Shown: in pieces, positions 51,935-63,239 of the stretch
Layout: every line of letters starts with the position of its first letter
Position numbering within the stretch: position 1 is the first letter of the stretch
DNA from: Pseudopyrenochaeta lycopersici
Taxonomy: Eukaryota > Ascomycota > Dothideomycetes > Pleosporales > Pseudopyrenochaetaceae
Length of the DNA: 64,000 bases
NCBI GenBank assembly: GCA_003313425.1
Contig: NHZP01000062.1
Coordinates: forward strand, 124,001 to 188,000
Direction of reading: 5' to 3'
Made by a program: the position numbers and the translations under genes
Notes under the pieces: generated by a model
The model's database searches: none
Seen by the model: the letters and a program-made list of their open reading frames with translations, nothing else
What the model was told of the DNA's origin: nothing

Positions 51935-52833
51935 CTAGTTCTCCTTCCGCTGCTCATAGTCCATGACATCCAGGCCAGCCTGACGTTGCCGCATGCGCTC
52001 ACGGATGGCCTGCTCTGAAGTCGAGTCTCCACCACGAGCACGACTGGCAGTGTCAACAACATTGTCGTCGTAGGTCATGTCATCAATCATGCTTGCATCC
52101 CTCTTCTGCTGCTCTGTGCTGGAGGTGGTCTGTGTCGTGCCTGAGCTGGAGGGAACACTCACGCCCGTCATTGGACTCGCTGATGCTTGGTCTCTCCAGT
52201 ATCCAGGCACTGCGCTCGCTTTGCCAATGGCCGGGCTGCCAATCTGGCTGTGCTGTCGAGCTGGCGTCCTTGCACCTTCGCCGAAACCAACCAAGGAAGC
52301 AGCCTCATCGCTGAAGCCTCCAATGCTTGATGTCTCCACATCCTGATCCTCGCTCATGTGATCCGGCTCGTACACGTCGCTACCACTTGCCCACGTTGTA
52401 CGACCTCCGACTGAACCAGTCGCTCTAGCACTGCCAACGGTACTGCGCTCGCGGAATATCTGAGGTTGGTTGTTTGCATCGAAGTAGCCTGGCGGCGGGT
52501 TGGCTGCGCTTCCCGGCGCAAGACCCTGAGGTGTGCGACCCGAGACTGCAACTCGCTCAAGGCCTCCCAGGCGAGAGATGCGGTCGGCGCGCTCAGCTTC
52601 GGCAGGATTGCGGTGGTGGGGAAAGTGACCACGGTGTCCGTCCTTGATGGCGACTGTAGAAAGCTCCGACATGGACGTGGTAGTTGAGTTGGGAGTACCC
52701 CTAAGCGTGCATTGTTAGTCGCGCATCTTGATGAACCCCACCCTGGGGATATGCCTTACGGGGCCTCGCCAGGTGTGCCAGGATCCGAGGGGGGAGGCGG
52801 CAGATTAATCAAAGTGGGTGCATTCGTTGCCAT
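51935..52833 (-). CDS. Conserved fungal low-complexity protein of unknown function
   Basis: 279 aa in two exons (52833-52760, 52700-51935); the 59-nt intron splits a proline codon (EAP|GTPNS). The start is MATNAPTLINLPPPPSD. MSELSTVAIKDGHRGHFPHH and ISRLGGLERVA are followed by STVGSARATGSVGGRTTWAS and SLVGFGEGA, then a C-terminal helix with RERMRQRQAGLDV. I recall proteins of this layout throughout Pezizomycotina, without an assigned role. It is hydrophilic and mostly disordered, with no membrane span, and looks functional. It ends close to the 5' side of the BIR-like gene on the same strand. Confidence 0.75.
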
Positions 52834-54935
52834 TGTGAGTACTTGGTTGCGAGTCCTCTTTTGTGTCCTTTGTGGGTGAAGAGATTAGGAGAGCATTGTA
52901 CGGTTAATGGGAAGTTACAAGTTGGGCTGACCGGCGCGTGCTGCAGGGACTACCCCAAAGTGATTCGCCCACATTGCTACGCCCACTCTTCCACCTCCAA
53001 GATCCTTTGGTTTCTGCCATCATATCATGCTCTGTATTTCTCTCTCTACTAAGTAAAGAATCACATACTATACCTTTGTATGGGACAGCATGGCGTTGCA
53101 CCTACCTCCCCTCAAATGCCAGATCGATTTGATTTGCAAGTTTTGGCGCAGTCACCACGAGCCCACATTCATACGGGACTACTTATACCACAAAGTGAAG
53201 TGGTTAACAAGATCCTCCTTCTCTTGCTCCTTTCATCTTTCATCTCGACAATTTGTCACCACATCCGTACCTCTTCGCTGTGACCATCGAATAGTGGCTG
53301 TTCTGGTGGATCGACAAGGTTCTTAGGAAGGCCAGTTCGTTTCGAATGATCGCTACTATTGACAGTTGCCGTATCCCTTGAGACAGAGTGCGATATGGCA
53401 GAACAATATCAATGCACGGTCCGAATCACAGAACAGGCTGACAAAGCTTACGCTCATCGTTCCGCGGGAGCCAACTCAACCAATTCGCTCTCAGTAACAA
53501 TCTTCTTGTGTCTGCATAGTAGTGTCTAGGTGCGGCCATATCCCGCGATTGTCCAATATTGGGCTCATCCCGCACTGTGGGCTTGATTGATAACCTTTGG
53601 CGTCCTTCCTTTTCCTCGCCAAGGGCGCCTTTCCACCAGTCAAGTCAAAGCCAGCGAGTCACGAACCAACCACTACAGATAGCAATTCGCAACCATTGAG
53701 GATATCTTCGTGTTTTGCCACCCTTGTTTGTCCTGTTTCTTCTAGCATTCCTGGATCGAGCAAATATTAGTATGGACGTCTCAGACACTTCTGATGTTCA
53801 CAGAATGTAGATTGACATTTATGCAGGCAATGCGAAGATTCAAGGTCTGGTGGAAGATCTACGTCCGGGTCGTACTTAAACGGTGCATTAAGCGGTAGTC
53901 TCATTACTCATCCTCTAGAAGAAATTATCTTGTTGCGAGTAAACTGAACGACTGATTCAATCTATATAGCCCACTCTGCTTTTAGTGCATTGACGATCCA
54001 ATCAGTCCGCCACGAATGGTTTGCTCGAACATTCTTAAGAGATGGATCACCTCGTTCTGCTCTCCTGGGTTCGAGAGCAATGGTCCCCATATGAAGACAG
54101 TATGACAGAGTATAATTAGTAACTGTGCATTTTGCGGCGAAGATTTGCATACACTGCATATAGCCTGTGCATGGTCTAAAATATAGCTGCTGAAACCCGT
54201 GCCAGACTGTGTGGGGATTTCTGACGACTTCTTGGTCTGCCGTGGTTTGATGTTCGTTCGCCGTAGGCTGGAGTGATCGACCTTCTTGTGTAAGTTCTTG
54301 AGACTCGGCGTTTCTGAGACTCTCAAGTGCGAACTGAGTAATTGGCCTTTCTCTCCTTTTCGCACCTAAACCTCTTCGCACACCGTTTTGGCTTCTTGGC
54401 GTTTTAGATCCCTCCTACTCTTAGTCGCGCACTGTGGAGAGTCAAAGAGACCTGGCAACCCTTTCAACATGTTGCCGTTGAAATCAGCGGAGCACGTTCG
54501 GTCCAGTGCTTGCACAATGAGTTTGATGTTTTGGGTCCTGTTCTGAGCCCCAGAGAAGATGCTATACATAGGTAACATAAAAATAGAACAGCCCAGAAAA
54601 CCAGAAGGAGCCCAAATCGAAAGGTGCCCTTATGAAGGCCAGTCTATTTTAAAACACCGCAGGATTCAGACGCCAACAAACATCAGCCCGCCGCCTATCA
54701 AGATGCCGTCATCGAAGATACGTACTAGGTACATGTTACCCAGGCGACTATGCGGACATGCCAAGCTTGCAGAACTCGACTGCTTCATCCCTCGGGTTCC
54801 AGTACCTGGCTGCCTGTCTCCACCCTTAGTTTTGTCAACCAACGTAACCCTGAATCGAACTTAGGCCGCCTACTAAGTTAGAAATGCTCAGACAAGACCT
54901 GACTTATAAACATGAGCGGATTGAGCAGTCTCTTT
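52834..54935. other. 2.1-kb stretch without a supportable gene
   Basis: Upstream region of the gene ending at 52833, followed by broken frames. A minus-strand frame at 53962-54381 (139 codons, with ERPITQFALESLRNAESQEL and FQQLYFRPCTGYMQCMQIF) has coding-like texture and could be a gene end, but I cannot assign it. Confidence 0.3.
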
Positions 54936-55897
54936 CTAGGTCACGGTGCCGTGAACATCGAGTCCATGTCGCTGCAGATGCATCTTGTCTACCAGGTCTA
55001 CCTGACATAGTTCGCAGCTGAGACGGTCTCCCTCCTTGATATGCTGCAAGTGCTTCCGTTTGAAGTGTCGGCTGAGATCACCCTCGCGACTAAATTCGTA
55101 TATCCTTTCCTTGATCGGGAGATTCGTGTTACCGACGCATTTCCAACATCTTCTCGGCCTCTTCTCTTTAAACACCGATACCTTCGCTGCTTCTAACATT
55201 TCTTCATCGTACACCATCTGGCTTTCAGCCGGCGAAACAACGTTTTCACTGCGGCGCTTCGTTCGAAAAGGGTTCATTCCACCCTCTTCCACCCCGCAAT
55301 ACAGCGTGACAGCCCGAATAGCCCTGTTACGCCTGCATACCTCCTCCTCTATAGAGGACCCCGGCTTAGAGAGGACGGAATCAGCTAACTCTCTTTGTGC
55401 TGGCGGCATCGTGTCGGGAAGTGTTACTGGGTGCACATCGATCTTGATGCCAACAAGTTGCTGTTCGACATCACGCACAGGCTGTTCGTACTTCCAGCGT
55501 TCCTTCTTCTCTTTCAAGAGTACATGTCGCTGGTGCTGCCTCTCACGGTTGATCTCCAGATTTAATTGTATGTAGTCCGGATGCTTGGTGGCATTCTCAA
55601 GGCGGCGCTTCATCTCTTTCCTTCTGTTGGCAGCGAACTTATAATCGGATGATTGTTAACCGAAGAAGATTCTTCTAAGGTAAGTCGTTGTGGTCGTCGA
55701 CGATCGATCGAACGACTCATGGTACATGCAGCCCGCATAAGCGCGTCCTGCGGCTGGATGCCTCGCACGACAGCTTGCGTGTCGACCGTAATGCGTCGCG
55801 AAAGATAGTGCCTCAAGAATGTTGCTATGCTGGCGTGCCCCATCATCAAGTTCTGCATCGCCTCGCCGACATTGCCTGGCTTATGCGTTAACACCAC
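54936..55897 (-). pseudogene. DUF3435 tyrosine recombinase, C-terminal remnant, copy B
   Basis: The minus strand from 55897 reads NVGEAMQNLMMGHASIATFL and RHYLSRRITVDTQAVVRG, the end of the tyrosine-recombinase catalytic domain with the H...HY pattern holding the presumed nucleophilic tyrosine. SIDRRRPQRLT follows. After a frame slip near 55620 it continues MKRRLENATKHPDYIQLN, KERWKYEQPVRDVEQQL, then a two-part C2H2 region (CWKCVGN; EGDLSRHFKRKH; CELCQ...HLQRHGLDVH). DUF3435 includes Starship captains and crypton-like integrases that insert DNA by site-specific recombination. The N-terminal domain and first catalytic arginine are missing upstream of 55897, so this copy is dead. Confidence 0.75.
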
Positions 55898-56400
55898 ATC
55901 TACCTACTACAGCCACCCAGGGCTTACCGTTGCTCGAGTCCAAAATTTCTCACATCAGGCGCGGGCGTTGAGCGATATGGGGGCTAGGCGGATTAGCACT
56001 TGGTGAAGTCCTGCGATCGGTATTGGATCCTTTTCGAGGTGTGCAGGTGAAAATGCGGGACGGTTATGGCCCACGCAAGGGTGCTGTCCGAGGGAAACAT
56101 GAATGCTGTGACTCTGTCGATCCCGTGGTCAATCGCGATCTTTGGTCGAGTTGGCAATAACATGGAGATGAATGATGTGAGCCGCCATAACCTTGACAGC
56201 TTCCCCGCCGCTAGCTTATTTTTGTTGTCATTGTACTTCCAGCTGTCCCTTATCAACAACATCATTACCTTCGTCAATTTTCGCAACTCGACAAGAAAGG
56301 TTCTTGCTGCACAACAAAGAAAAGGCCTCAATTACTACAGCCAAAGCTACAAGGCAACACGACTTTAAAGACAAACTTCACAGCCAAGCATCACCTGCTA

Positions 56401-56672
56401 TGGTCGAGTTCAAGGCTCCAGTTCTTAGAGTGCGGCCACCTTTAATAGCCCTTTCAATCTCGAACGATCCCTTGGACATCAGACTTGCGGCTATACGCAA
56501 GGCTATCGCAGCAGGCCAGGACCCGAACGAACTTGGCGGTATGAAGAATCCTGGCGTGGGTCGTCCGCTACACTTGCTCGAGCAGATCAAAATAATCTTG
56601 CGCTCTCCATCCTCGAGGACGATCCTCGAAACAAGAAGCGGCCTGAAGACGGCAATACCTGGACCTATATGA
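56401..56672 (+). CDS. Small protein with one ankyrin-like motif
   Basis: 90 codons from ATG 56401. IRLAAIRKAIAAGQDPNELG and GVGRPLHLLEQ look like the first ankyrin repeat of small fungal ankyrin proteins (AGxDPN...GRPLH). The later residues, from IKIILRSPSSRTILE, do not continue the repeat pattern, so the gene is either truncated or has an unrecognised intron near 56585. Low certainty. Confidence 0.4.
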
Positions 56673-56782
56673 AGAGAAATTCATGATTCTATCCCTGACA
56701 TTGGCATAATGTTTCGAAAGTCGTTATATTCTATTTGTGCCAGAACCTGAATCGAGGGATCTGATATCGATGAAGTAATCGA

Positions 56783-57325
56783 TTATTCATATACAACTGC
56801 CACCCTCTTGTTCTTCTTGACTTTCTTCCTAGGAGTCGAGAACGCACCACTCCATTCGTTGTTAGGTGTTGGGGCCGTGTCGGGATAGGCCCAATCATCT
56901 TCGGCGGGCGGGACTGCCTTCGGCGACGATTGGCATTCTGGAGTAGGACAAGGAGACTCTCGCCCTCTAGGCTCCTCCATTTGTGCTGCGTTTGTGTCTT
57001 TGAAATTAGGCTCTACACATTTTTGTTAGTGGTTGAAAGATGGTGGTCACCATTGATTGCACCTGTCAAGGGTACCTCATCATCGTGCTCTCCCTCCAAC
57101 CCAGTGCCTTTGAACATTACACTCTCAAAGATGGTAGGCTCTAGAAGATATTAATTAAAATGATTTGAAGCATATTGTACTAAGATTTTCATACCTTTAA
57201 GAGCCAACGGATATTGTTGGACGCTCTGCAATGCTCTCAAGCCATCTTCCGGGATCCTGAGCTTTTCATGAGAAAGAGTTCTTTCTAACGAAAACTCTTC
57301 ATCCTCAGATTCTAGAGCGGCTACT
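56783..57325 (-). CDS. Spliced gene for a small charged, possibly nuclear protein (partial model)
   Basis: Three exons are supported by matching phase-1 introns: about 57325-57195 (EFSLERTLSHEKLRIPEDGL...YPLALK), 57140-57063 (EPTIFESVMFKGTGLEGEHD) and 57011-56783, ending STPRKKVKKNKRVAVVYE. Introns 57194-57141 and 57062-57012 have GT-AG ends, and both downstream exons open with an EP dipeptide split over the junction. The lysine-rich end looks like a nuclear localisation signal. Upstream, 57400-57580 contains another coding-like exon (ESARIKAIVVLAHHRFETAT), but I could not connect it in frame or find the start. Confidence 0.5.
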
Positions 57326-58152
57326 GAAACTCATGCTGTGGTATTAATAAATTTTTGTAGCGACCTTGGTTCGATTCGGGTGATCTGGAAGTATAGTTGG
57401 CTTGTTAGCATAGTCACCTCGTTGACATGTGGTACTTACCTTCGAGGACAGCATCTTGATGGTGGCGCGCTGATCCCTTGTTGCTGTCTCAAACCTGTGG
57501 TGTGCTAAAACAACAATGGCCTTGATCCGGGCACTTTCGATTTGGGCTCCTCTATTTTTCGGGCCATTCTATTTTCATGATACCGTTAGCTATGTATAGC
57601 GCCTGCTCTGGGGCCCAAAATAGGTCCTTACATCATCAAGGCCATGCTGTCACCGAACGTGCTCCGCCGGATCACTTCCGAAAGACCTCCTGCGCTTCTC
57701 TTTCATGACCTCGACGGCAGTGGGAGACGAATCGATCGCCGGAGGAATATCGTTTGATTAGCATGAGTTGGCTCACAATAAAGGGTCGGAGGTGAAAGCG
57801 ACCGGAGGTAAGAATGACACGCAGACCAGGAGCCACAACACTTGGAACGCTACAGTATACGGCCGGTGTTAAGTGCTCTGGTGTGTTGTGTGCTGAGTGG
57901 TCTAGTGTGCCGAGTGGTCTCGTGTGACGTGTGTTCCGAGACCCATCTCTGCATTCTTAGTACAGTAACAGGGGTTCGTTGAACAATGACAGTTCACATG
58001 CTCAATGTCCTACGGGCTTCGGCTGCAATATCTCTTTATCTCGCCTGGTAGGTTATATATGCGTGCACGCTGCATCCTCTCGCTAGCGCTCCTGGACCTT
58101 TTTGGCCATCGATCTAATAGATCCTCGCTCGGGCCTGATCACCTTCGCCAGA
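57326..58152. other. Unresolved 5' part of the previous gene, then intergenic sequence
   Basis: It contains the unlinked exon-like segment at 57400-57580 on the minus strand. From about 57720 to 58152 nothing supportable is seen apart from short GTGTGCT-like repeats near 57880-57930. Confidence 0.3.
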
Positions 58153-59178
58153 TCATTCCCGAGGCTTAGGATAGGGCGCCGGCGGATCAGTGTCGTAGCC
58201 GTCTTTTTCGTTCTGGTTGTCGGCCATGTCCACGGTTGTGCATAGTTTGTGGGCGCGGATTTCGCAGAGGAGTTGCGCTTCCGCTGCGTCCATTTCACAG
58301 CTGGAGGAGAGATGGCGAGTTGGGTGCGGGTTGCTACCTGTGGGTGTAGAGGTGTTGCTGTTATGCAGAAAGGTTAGTGAGGGGTGGATAACTGAATGTG
58401 GTTGTTGATGTTGCTGCTGCGAGGAGCGTTGAGGAGCGAGATGTGCTGTCGGGTGAGTTTCGAGGGTTGCAGGGTCCGGGATCAGGTCTTGCACGTTCGG
58501 TAGGAAGATGGGGAGTTGGGGGTGTCGGATTGTGGCATGCAAGAGTAGAGAGACTAGTTGGTGTTGTGGGAGGGTTGAGAAGTATGCGCGTTTCTGAATC
58601 TGTTATTACAGTGACGCGAGACAAGATGATGCGTACGTACCTCATCTATTGATAGACTCTCTGCACAGACTAGACCTTCTGTACCTTGCACCACGTTCTG
58701 CTTCGACCGCTCACAAGGCCCACATAACCATCCCTTCTTCCGCACATTGACCACTGCATCGCTGATGGGCGGATTATGACAATGCTGGTGATATGCTGTG
58801 TTGCACACATCGCAGAAAACGATCCGGTTGTTTCCCGGCTCTGGCCCCCGATGGCATGTCCTGCATTTCGCAGCCAGCAGAGTCTTCGTAGACTTCCTTC
58901 GCTTGACTCCTTGTGCCGGTTCTGGAAGTGTCGGCACAAACGCGACTGGCTTGTTCACACTGCGACCAGATTTTGTTCGTGTGGGTAGTGGTGTGTACGA
59001 TGATGAAATGTTGGAATCGTCGTCGTGCTTCGTCATGTTATGACATGTTCAGGATACTCGTTCCATAGCCACCTACATCGCTATCGTCCATACTCTCAGA
59101 GCACTTCCTCTTGCCTCCTCGTCCGCCGCCTCGGCCTCTTCCACGTCCCCGTCCTCTGCCTGACTCTCGAGCAGACAT
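58153..59178 (-). CDS. PHD-finger protein with an N-terminal RGG box
   Basis: Nuclear chromatin reader, 311 aa in three exons (59178-59077, 59027-58641, 58599-58153) with 49- and 41-nt introns and matching phases. I chose ATG 59178 because it adds an Arg/Gly-rich stretch (MSARESGRGRGRGRGRG...) that splices in frame onto HDDDSNISSSY; the ATG at 59036 lies inside the first intron. The PHD finger (Cys4-His-Cys3) reads CRTCHRGPEPGNN...FCDVCNTAYHQHC and later WLCGPC. Such fingers usually bind histone H3 tails. The C-terminal half begins with helix FSTLPQHQLVSLLLHATIRH, then low-complexity Gln/His and Ser/Pro. No damage. Confidence 0.87.
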
Positions 59179-60980
59179 GAGCGCAGGCGACGCACTTCAT
59201 TCAGCTGTCTTCAGCGTGCTCGGCGTTTCAACGACCCCTTCCTCTCCTGCCGCTTCCAGGACCTGGCGGTCTGGTTGGTTGTTTGTTGCTTGTAACGTAA
59301 TTCTGCAGTATCTCCACCCTATTCCCCTCGAACGCGGCGGTTCCTCGATTCCAAAACTAAACCGCATTGGGACATCAGGTCGCCCGTTCGGGCCACCCCC
59401 TGTACGCCACAGTCCCCCAGCTGTCACTCTGCGCTTGTTCGTTGTTGTCTTCGTCTCTCACAGATTGATTGCGTCAACCTGGACTGTTATCGTTTTAGTT
59501 TTGCACCTGCCGCACACTTGCAGCAATCTCCATCTGGAACGGCTGGACACGCTTAACTAGAGTTGCGGCACGGTAGTCAACCGCCCCAATGCTTCGCAAC
59601 AACGGGTGAGGGAATTCACGCCACGAACCTTGAAGTTCTACCTGTCGCACCCACTGACTCCAACAGCTTCTCATAAATTCAGGCATCTTAGAAGCCCTTC
59701 AAACACTAACGCTGCAATGGACTCTGCTCCGCTCCGACACGAATCTGCGATGTGAACGAATTGGAAATCCTTTATAATATGGTCGTGTTCGAAGCCCTGA
59801 GCTTAGCACTATTCAGACAAACCTACACGCACGAAGAAAACGAGAAGAATTGGAGAGCGATGGGGCGCGTTCAATCAAATAATTCATCGGACTCCAACTT
59901 ACCTTCGAGGCTGTTGCATCGATTCTACGAGCCTCTCGGCCTTCTTTTTGCTCTTGGCAAGGCACGCGGCGAGCGCACGCACAAGACTCTACCTTCACCT
60001 GATGAGTCGATTCATTGATTGCCCTGGAACTTAGATGGCAGTTCCTGGATGAACTAGCCTTCCTTTGTGGTTACGAAAAAGGGGGTGACTCTACCACAGC
60101 GATCGGTCTGGGACAAACACCTCAAGGCTGCGTATTTTGGGTTGCGGCACGCCTCGGTCGCCGTGAGGCATAGTTTACTGATTCGCACTAATCAGCTGGC
60201 TTTATCACGGTTTGGGAAAAAAAGCTGGAGACCTTCGTCAAAGACGACCTACACTCCCTGGGAGGATTTGCTTACGCAAACCGGCGCTCTGACTTCATGA
60301 GTCAACTGGCAAACTTTGCGCACGAGCGGCGTGACAAAGTCAGTAGAGACAGTCTGCAGGCAACATGTGCGTCAGCTCGCCATAACATCAGGCGCTTGGG
60401 TCTCCATGCTCGATCTGCAAAAATGCTTGCCCGATATACGCCTAGAATGATGGCTATTACCGGCCCATCTCAAAATCGAACAATCTACCTATCTCCAGCA
60501 CATCAGCTCAGCGATCACAGCGACTGCTCTGTCAAGATGGGCGATGAAGGCAGTGGTCATGTGACCTTGTCTACATGACTAACAAAGAGACAGCCTTCGA
60601 CCGTGCTCTCGTAAGGGCTCTGGATGATTTGGTCGCAAAATTGATGGACTTCTCGCCACGCATTACGTTTCGCCGCTAGCAAAAAGTCCCGAGACTCTCT
60701 CCGTCCGATTGAAAATGAGCGAGACAAATTCCAAGCATGGTTGAAGATCTGGGATAAGCTGCTCAACCAGCGCAAACACCTCTTCGCGTGAACGGGATTG
60801 AGCTGACGAAATGGCTCATTACAAGAAGGCGAAGAGCCGTCGGCCAAAATGTAAACATTCAGATTTGGACACGAGACGGGGAGAGCTTTTATGAGTTTAG
60901 CGTTTTCTGGCGCCGGTTTGAGGAGGGAATGCATTGCTAGCTTAAGCAAGCTCATACCAGGGAATCGAAAGATCCGAACA
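59179..60980. other. 1.8 kb without a confident gene
   Basis: Several overlapping short frames. On the plus strand 60200-60430 (ETFVKDDLHSLGGFAYANRR...FAHERRDKVSRDSLQATC) and 60690-60790 (PIENERDKFQAWLKIWDKLL) look coding but are broken by stops and frame changes. They could be remnants of a gene that accompanied the neighbouring HET gene. I cannot identify them. Confidence 0.3.
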
Positions 60981-61883
60981 CTACAAGTGGTGCTCTATGG
61001 CTGGGAATACTGCGAAGTGCTCAATACTGCAGCTTCCATCAGCTAAGAGTAGTGGTGTTGGATCAGTCTTGACACCATACCAGTCTATTTTATGAATCAG
61101 CCATCTAGCCTCCTCGATTATGTAAGCGGCGGACCTACCTTGGTAAAATATATAGACATCTGAACGCTTATTTATCTCGTCAAGAAGCCGAACACACGCG
61201 TTCTCTGCTCCCTCCCCATAGAGGAGCGGCATATGGATATTAAGTACTCCAAGTAGACAATATGCAAAATCTTCCTCAATAGTAGTTTTCCTGTTTACCA
61301 TCCATTGCAGTCGCTCATCTAGGCTGAATTGAGATAAAGGCATTCCTTGAAGTGCCCGAACTGCGATCCCAGTAGCCTTGTGAATTTGCTGTTCCAACGA
61401 GACTTTATCACCAAGCCGCTCGTTATCATGGGAAAAGAATTCAACTGATGGCGGAGCAAGAAGTTCTTGAAGCGTCCAGCCTCGAGTGAACCATGTGCTT
61501 TGCCTAAAAGCTGACTGCCATTGAAGCTGAGAGCAGTTAACTGCGGTAACGTCTGAGAGGTAGACGTAGCATTTAGCCGCCTTTCGGTACCAGCGGGACA
61601 TCGAGTTAATCGCCTCTGAAAGCTCAGCACTACTTGTTTTGTCGATGCAACAACTGTCGACCCAGAAGAATTCCAATCCGTCGTTCTTAGCTTGTTCTCC
61701 GCAAAACCGGATTTTTCTATAGCCCTTTTTCCTACCTGCTACACCATTCGACAGGTCCTCAAGGGTGACTTCTTGGTTATCCTCCTCCCATCTATGTGAA
61801 AGGATGGCGTAATGGGGAATTCGATCGCCAGCAAACCAGGTTAGGCTGAAGCTACCGTCGGAGTTGGCTCTGAGTAGCCGCAT
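60981..61883 (-). CDS. HET-only protein related to the N-terminus of HNWD
   Basis: 300 aa from ATG 61883 (MRLLRANSDG); the six codons upstream start with GTG and are not used. It aligns along its length with residues 1-250 of the HNWD at 44418: YAILSHRWEEDN, FFWVDSCCIDK, CYVYLSDVT, RGWTLQELLAPPSVEFFSHD, EEDFAYCLLGVLNIHMPLLY-GEG. It lacks NACHT and WD40 parts and ends in a unique tail (YGVKTDPTPLLLADG...FPAIEHHL). It is either a natural HET-only gene or an HNWD-type gene that lost its receptor half. No lesion inside the HET domain. Confidence 0.85.
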   Translation of the reverse strand: MRLLRANSDGSFSLTWFAGDRIPHYAILSHRWEEDNQEVTLEDLSNGVAGRKKGYRKIRFCGEQAKNDGLEFFWVDSCCIDKTSSAELSEAINSMSRWYRKAAKCYVYLSDVTAVNCSQLQWQSAFRQSTWFTRGWTLQELLAPPSVEFFSHDNERLGDKVSLEQQIHKATGIAVRALQGMPLSQFSLDERLQWMVNRKTTIEEDFAYCLLGVLNIHMPLLYGEGAENACVRLLDEINKRSDVYIFYQGRSAAYIIEEARWLIHKIDWYGVKTDPTPLLLADGSCSIEHFAVFPAIEHHL

Positions 61884-62079
61884 ACGGGGTCGAATGTACA
61901 CTGATGGAGCGTAAATAGGGAAAAGGATTAGGTTCTCTGAAGAATATCTTTACCGAAAGGCTATGTTCGTATTATGTGAGGTTTTGTGTTGATGGGAAAT
62001 CATTGCCTCTCAGCTTTATTGTCACCATACAACTAGGACCGGTCAGAAGCATTGTGGCGCAGAGCAAGGCGTAGCTAGT

Positions 62080-62760
62080 GGAAAAGCTGCACTTTACGAA
62101 GGAGCTCGTATTTTTGAAGCGCTAGGGCCAACCCCGCGCATCAGCGCATCAATGCAATAGCTATCATCCCATGTTTTCAACAGTCTATTTCTCCACCTCA
62201 ACCTTCAAAATGAGTGCAATAAATCGTCGCAAGCCATATAAGTACAAGCAGAACAAAGTTATCAAGCCTCCTAAAACTTCTCGCACTGAAATGCACCCAA
62301 TAACGCGTGCGTTTGTAGCTGGGGCCGTGGTCGCGTCCCGCGATGGTTATGCATCTTCAAATGCACTCGCAGCTCGCATGCAACGCAGCCAGTCTAATCT
62401 TTCTGCACTTGTTCGACGCGTAGAATCGCGAGCAGCAGACTCTGGCCTCGATTTATGGGATCCCATATTATACGAGAATGACCTTGGTCGTGGGCGGAGA
62501 GAGTTGTTGACACAGGAACAGAAGGACAACATCATCAGCATCGCAACCTCTTCTCGCGCCAACCGCGAAAAGCTGTCGCACCAGGCAATCTCAAATGGCG
62601 ATTTTAGTGCTATTGTACCTGAAATCAGCATCTCTACATTTGAAAATATTATGTACGAGGCGGGATATTCAAGAAGAAAGCCAGGATGGAAACCTTCCCT
62701 CACTCCCGCACAAGAGCGAGATCGCTATGCATCGGCTCTTGAGCATAATCCTGATAAATT
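62080..62760 (+). mobile_element. Tc1/mariner-type element, N-terminal transposase fragment
   Basis: From ATG 62210 (MSAINRRKPYKYKQ) the frame encodes paired helix-turn-helix DNA-binding domains (TRAFVAGAVVASRDGYASSN...AARMQRSQSNLSALVRRVES) and the linker ending TFENIMYEAGYSRRKPGWKP and ERDRYASALEHNPDKF. The next expected block (first catalytic Asp of the DDE domain) is missing: homology stops near 62757 and unrelated sequence follows. The 5' flank at 62090-62175 is shared with 45090-45180. Confidence 0.7.
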
Positions 62761-63239
62761 TACCTTCGTCATACTGGTGGTTGCATGCTGGGTGGTTGCG
62801 ATACATGGGGGAGACTACCGTTTCACTCAGCACGCTAACCCAGCACGCTAACCCACTCAGCAGCCGAAAGGGAAATGCGCTCTAAGTGTCTACACACACA
62901 CAATTTATTTACGCCCGGCGGCCGAGCCGAAAGGGCTACTAACGCTAGTCTAACTCTACTCTTCATATGCTACGTCCCTGCCTCATCAGCCCCTGTGCTC
63001 TCTTTGACTCGCTTCTTCATGTAATTTGTTATCAAAGTCAAAGCCCTTGCTTACAATCTGTATCGCTTGTCCTCCGTCTCCTGTCTTCCATCGCGTTCTC
63101 GTTGGTTAGTAAAATTGCTGGCAGACTGGCTCAGAGTCGGTTCCTCTATAGAGATTCTCCAAGTGTTCAGCGTCCTATCTTCGGCGGCTGAAGCGCTGTC
63201 TGCTCTCTGTGGCACGAGATGGTTGGCGAGCTGGGTTAG
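62761..63239. other. Junction sequence with short direct repeats
   Basis: 62829-62866 has CACTCAGCACGCTAACCCAGC-type short duplications. A GT-rich stretch (62892-62902, minus) may be the tail of the LINE to the right. No gene. Confidence 0.3.

Noticed and set aside
59034..59036. ATG 59036 as the start of the PHD-finger gene
   Set aside because: It lies in an intron; an upstream RGG-rich exon splices in frame.
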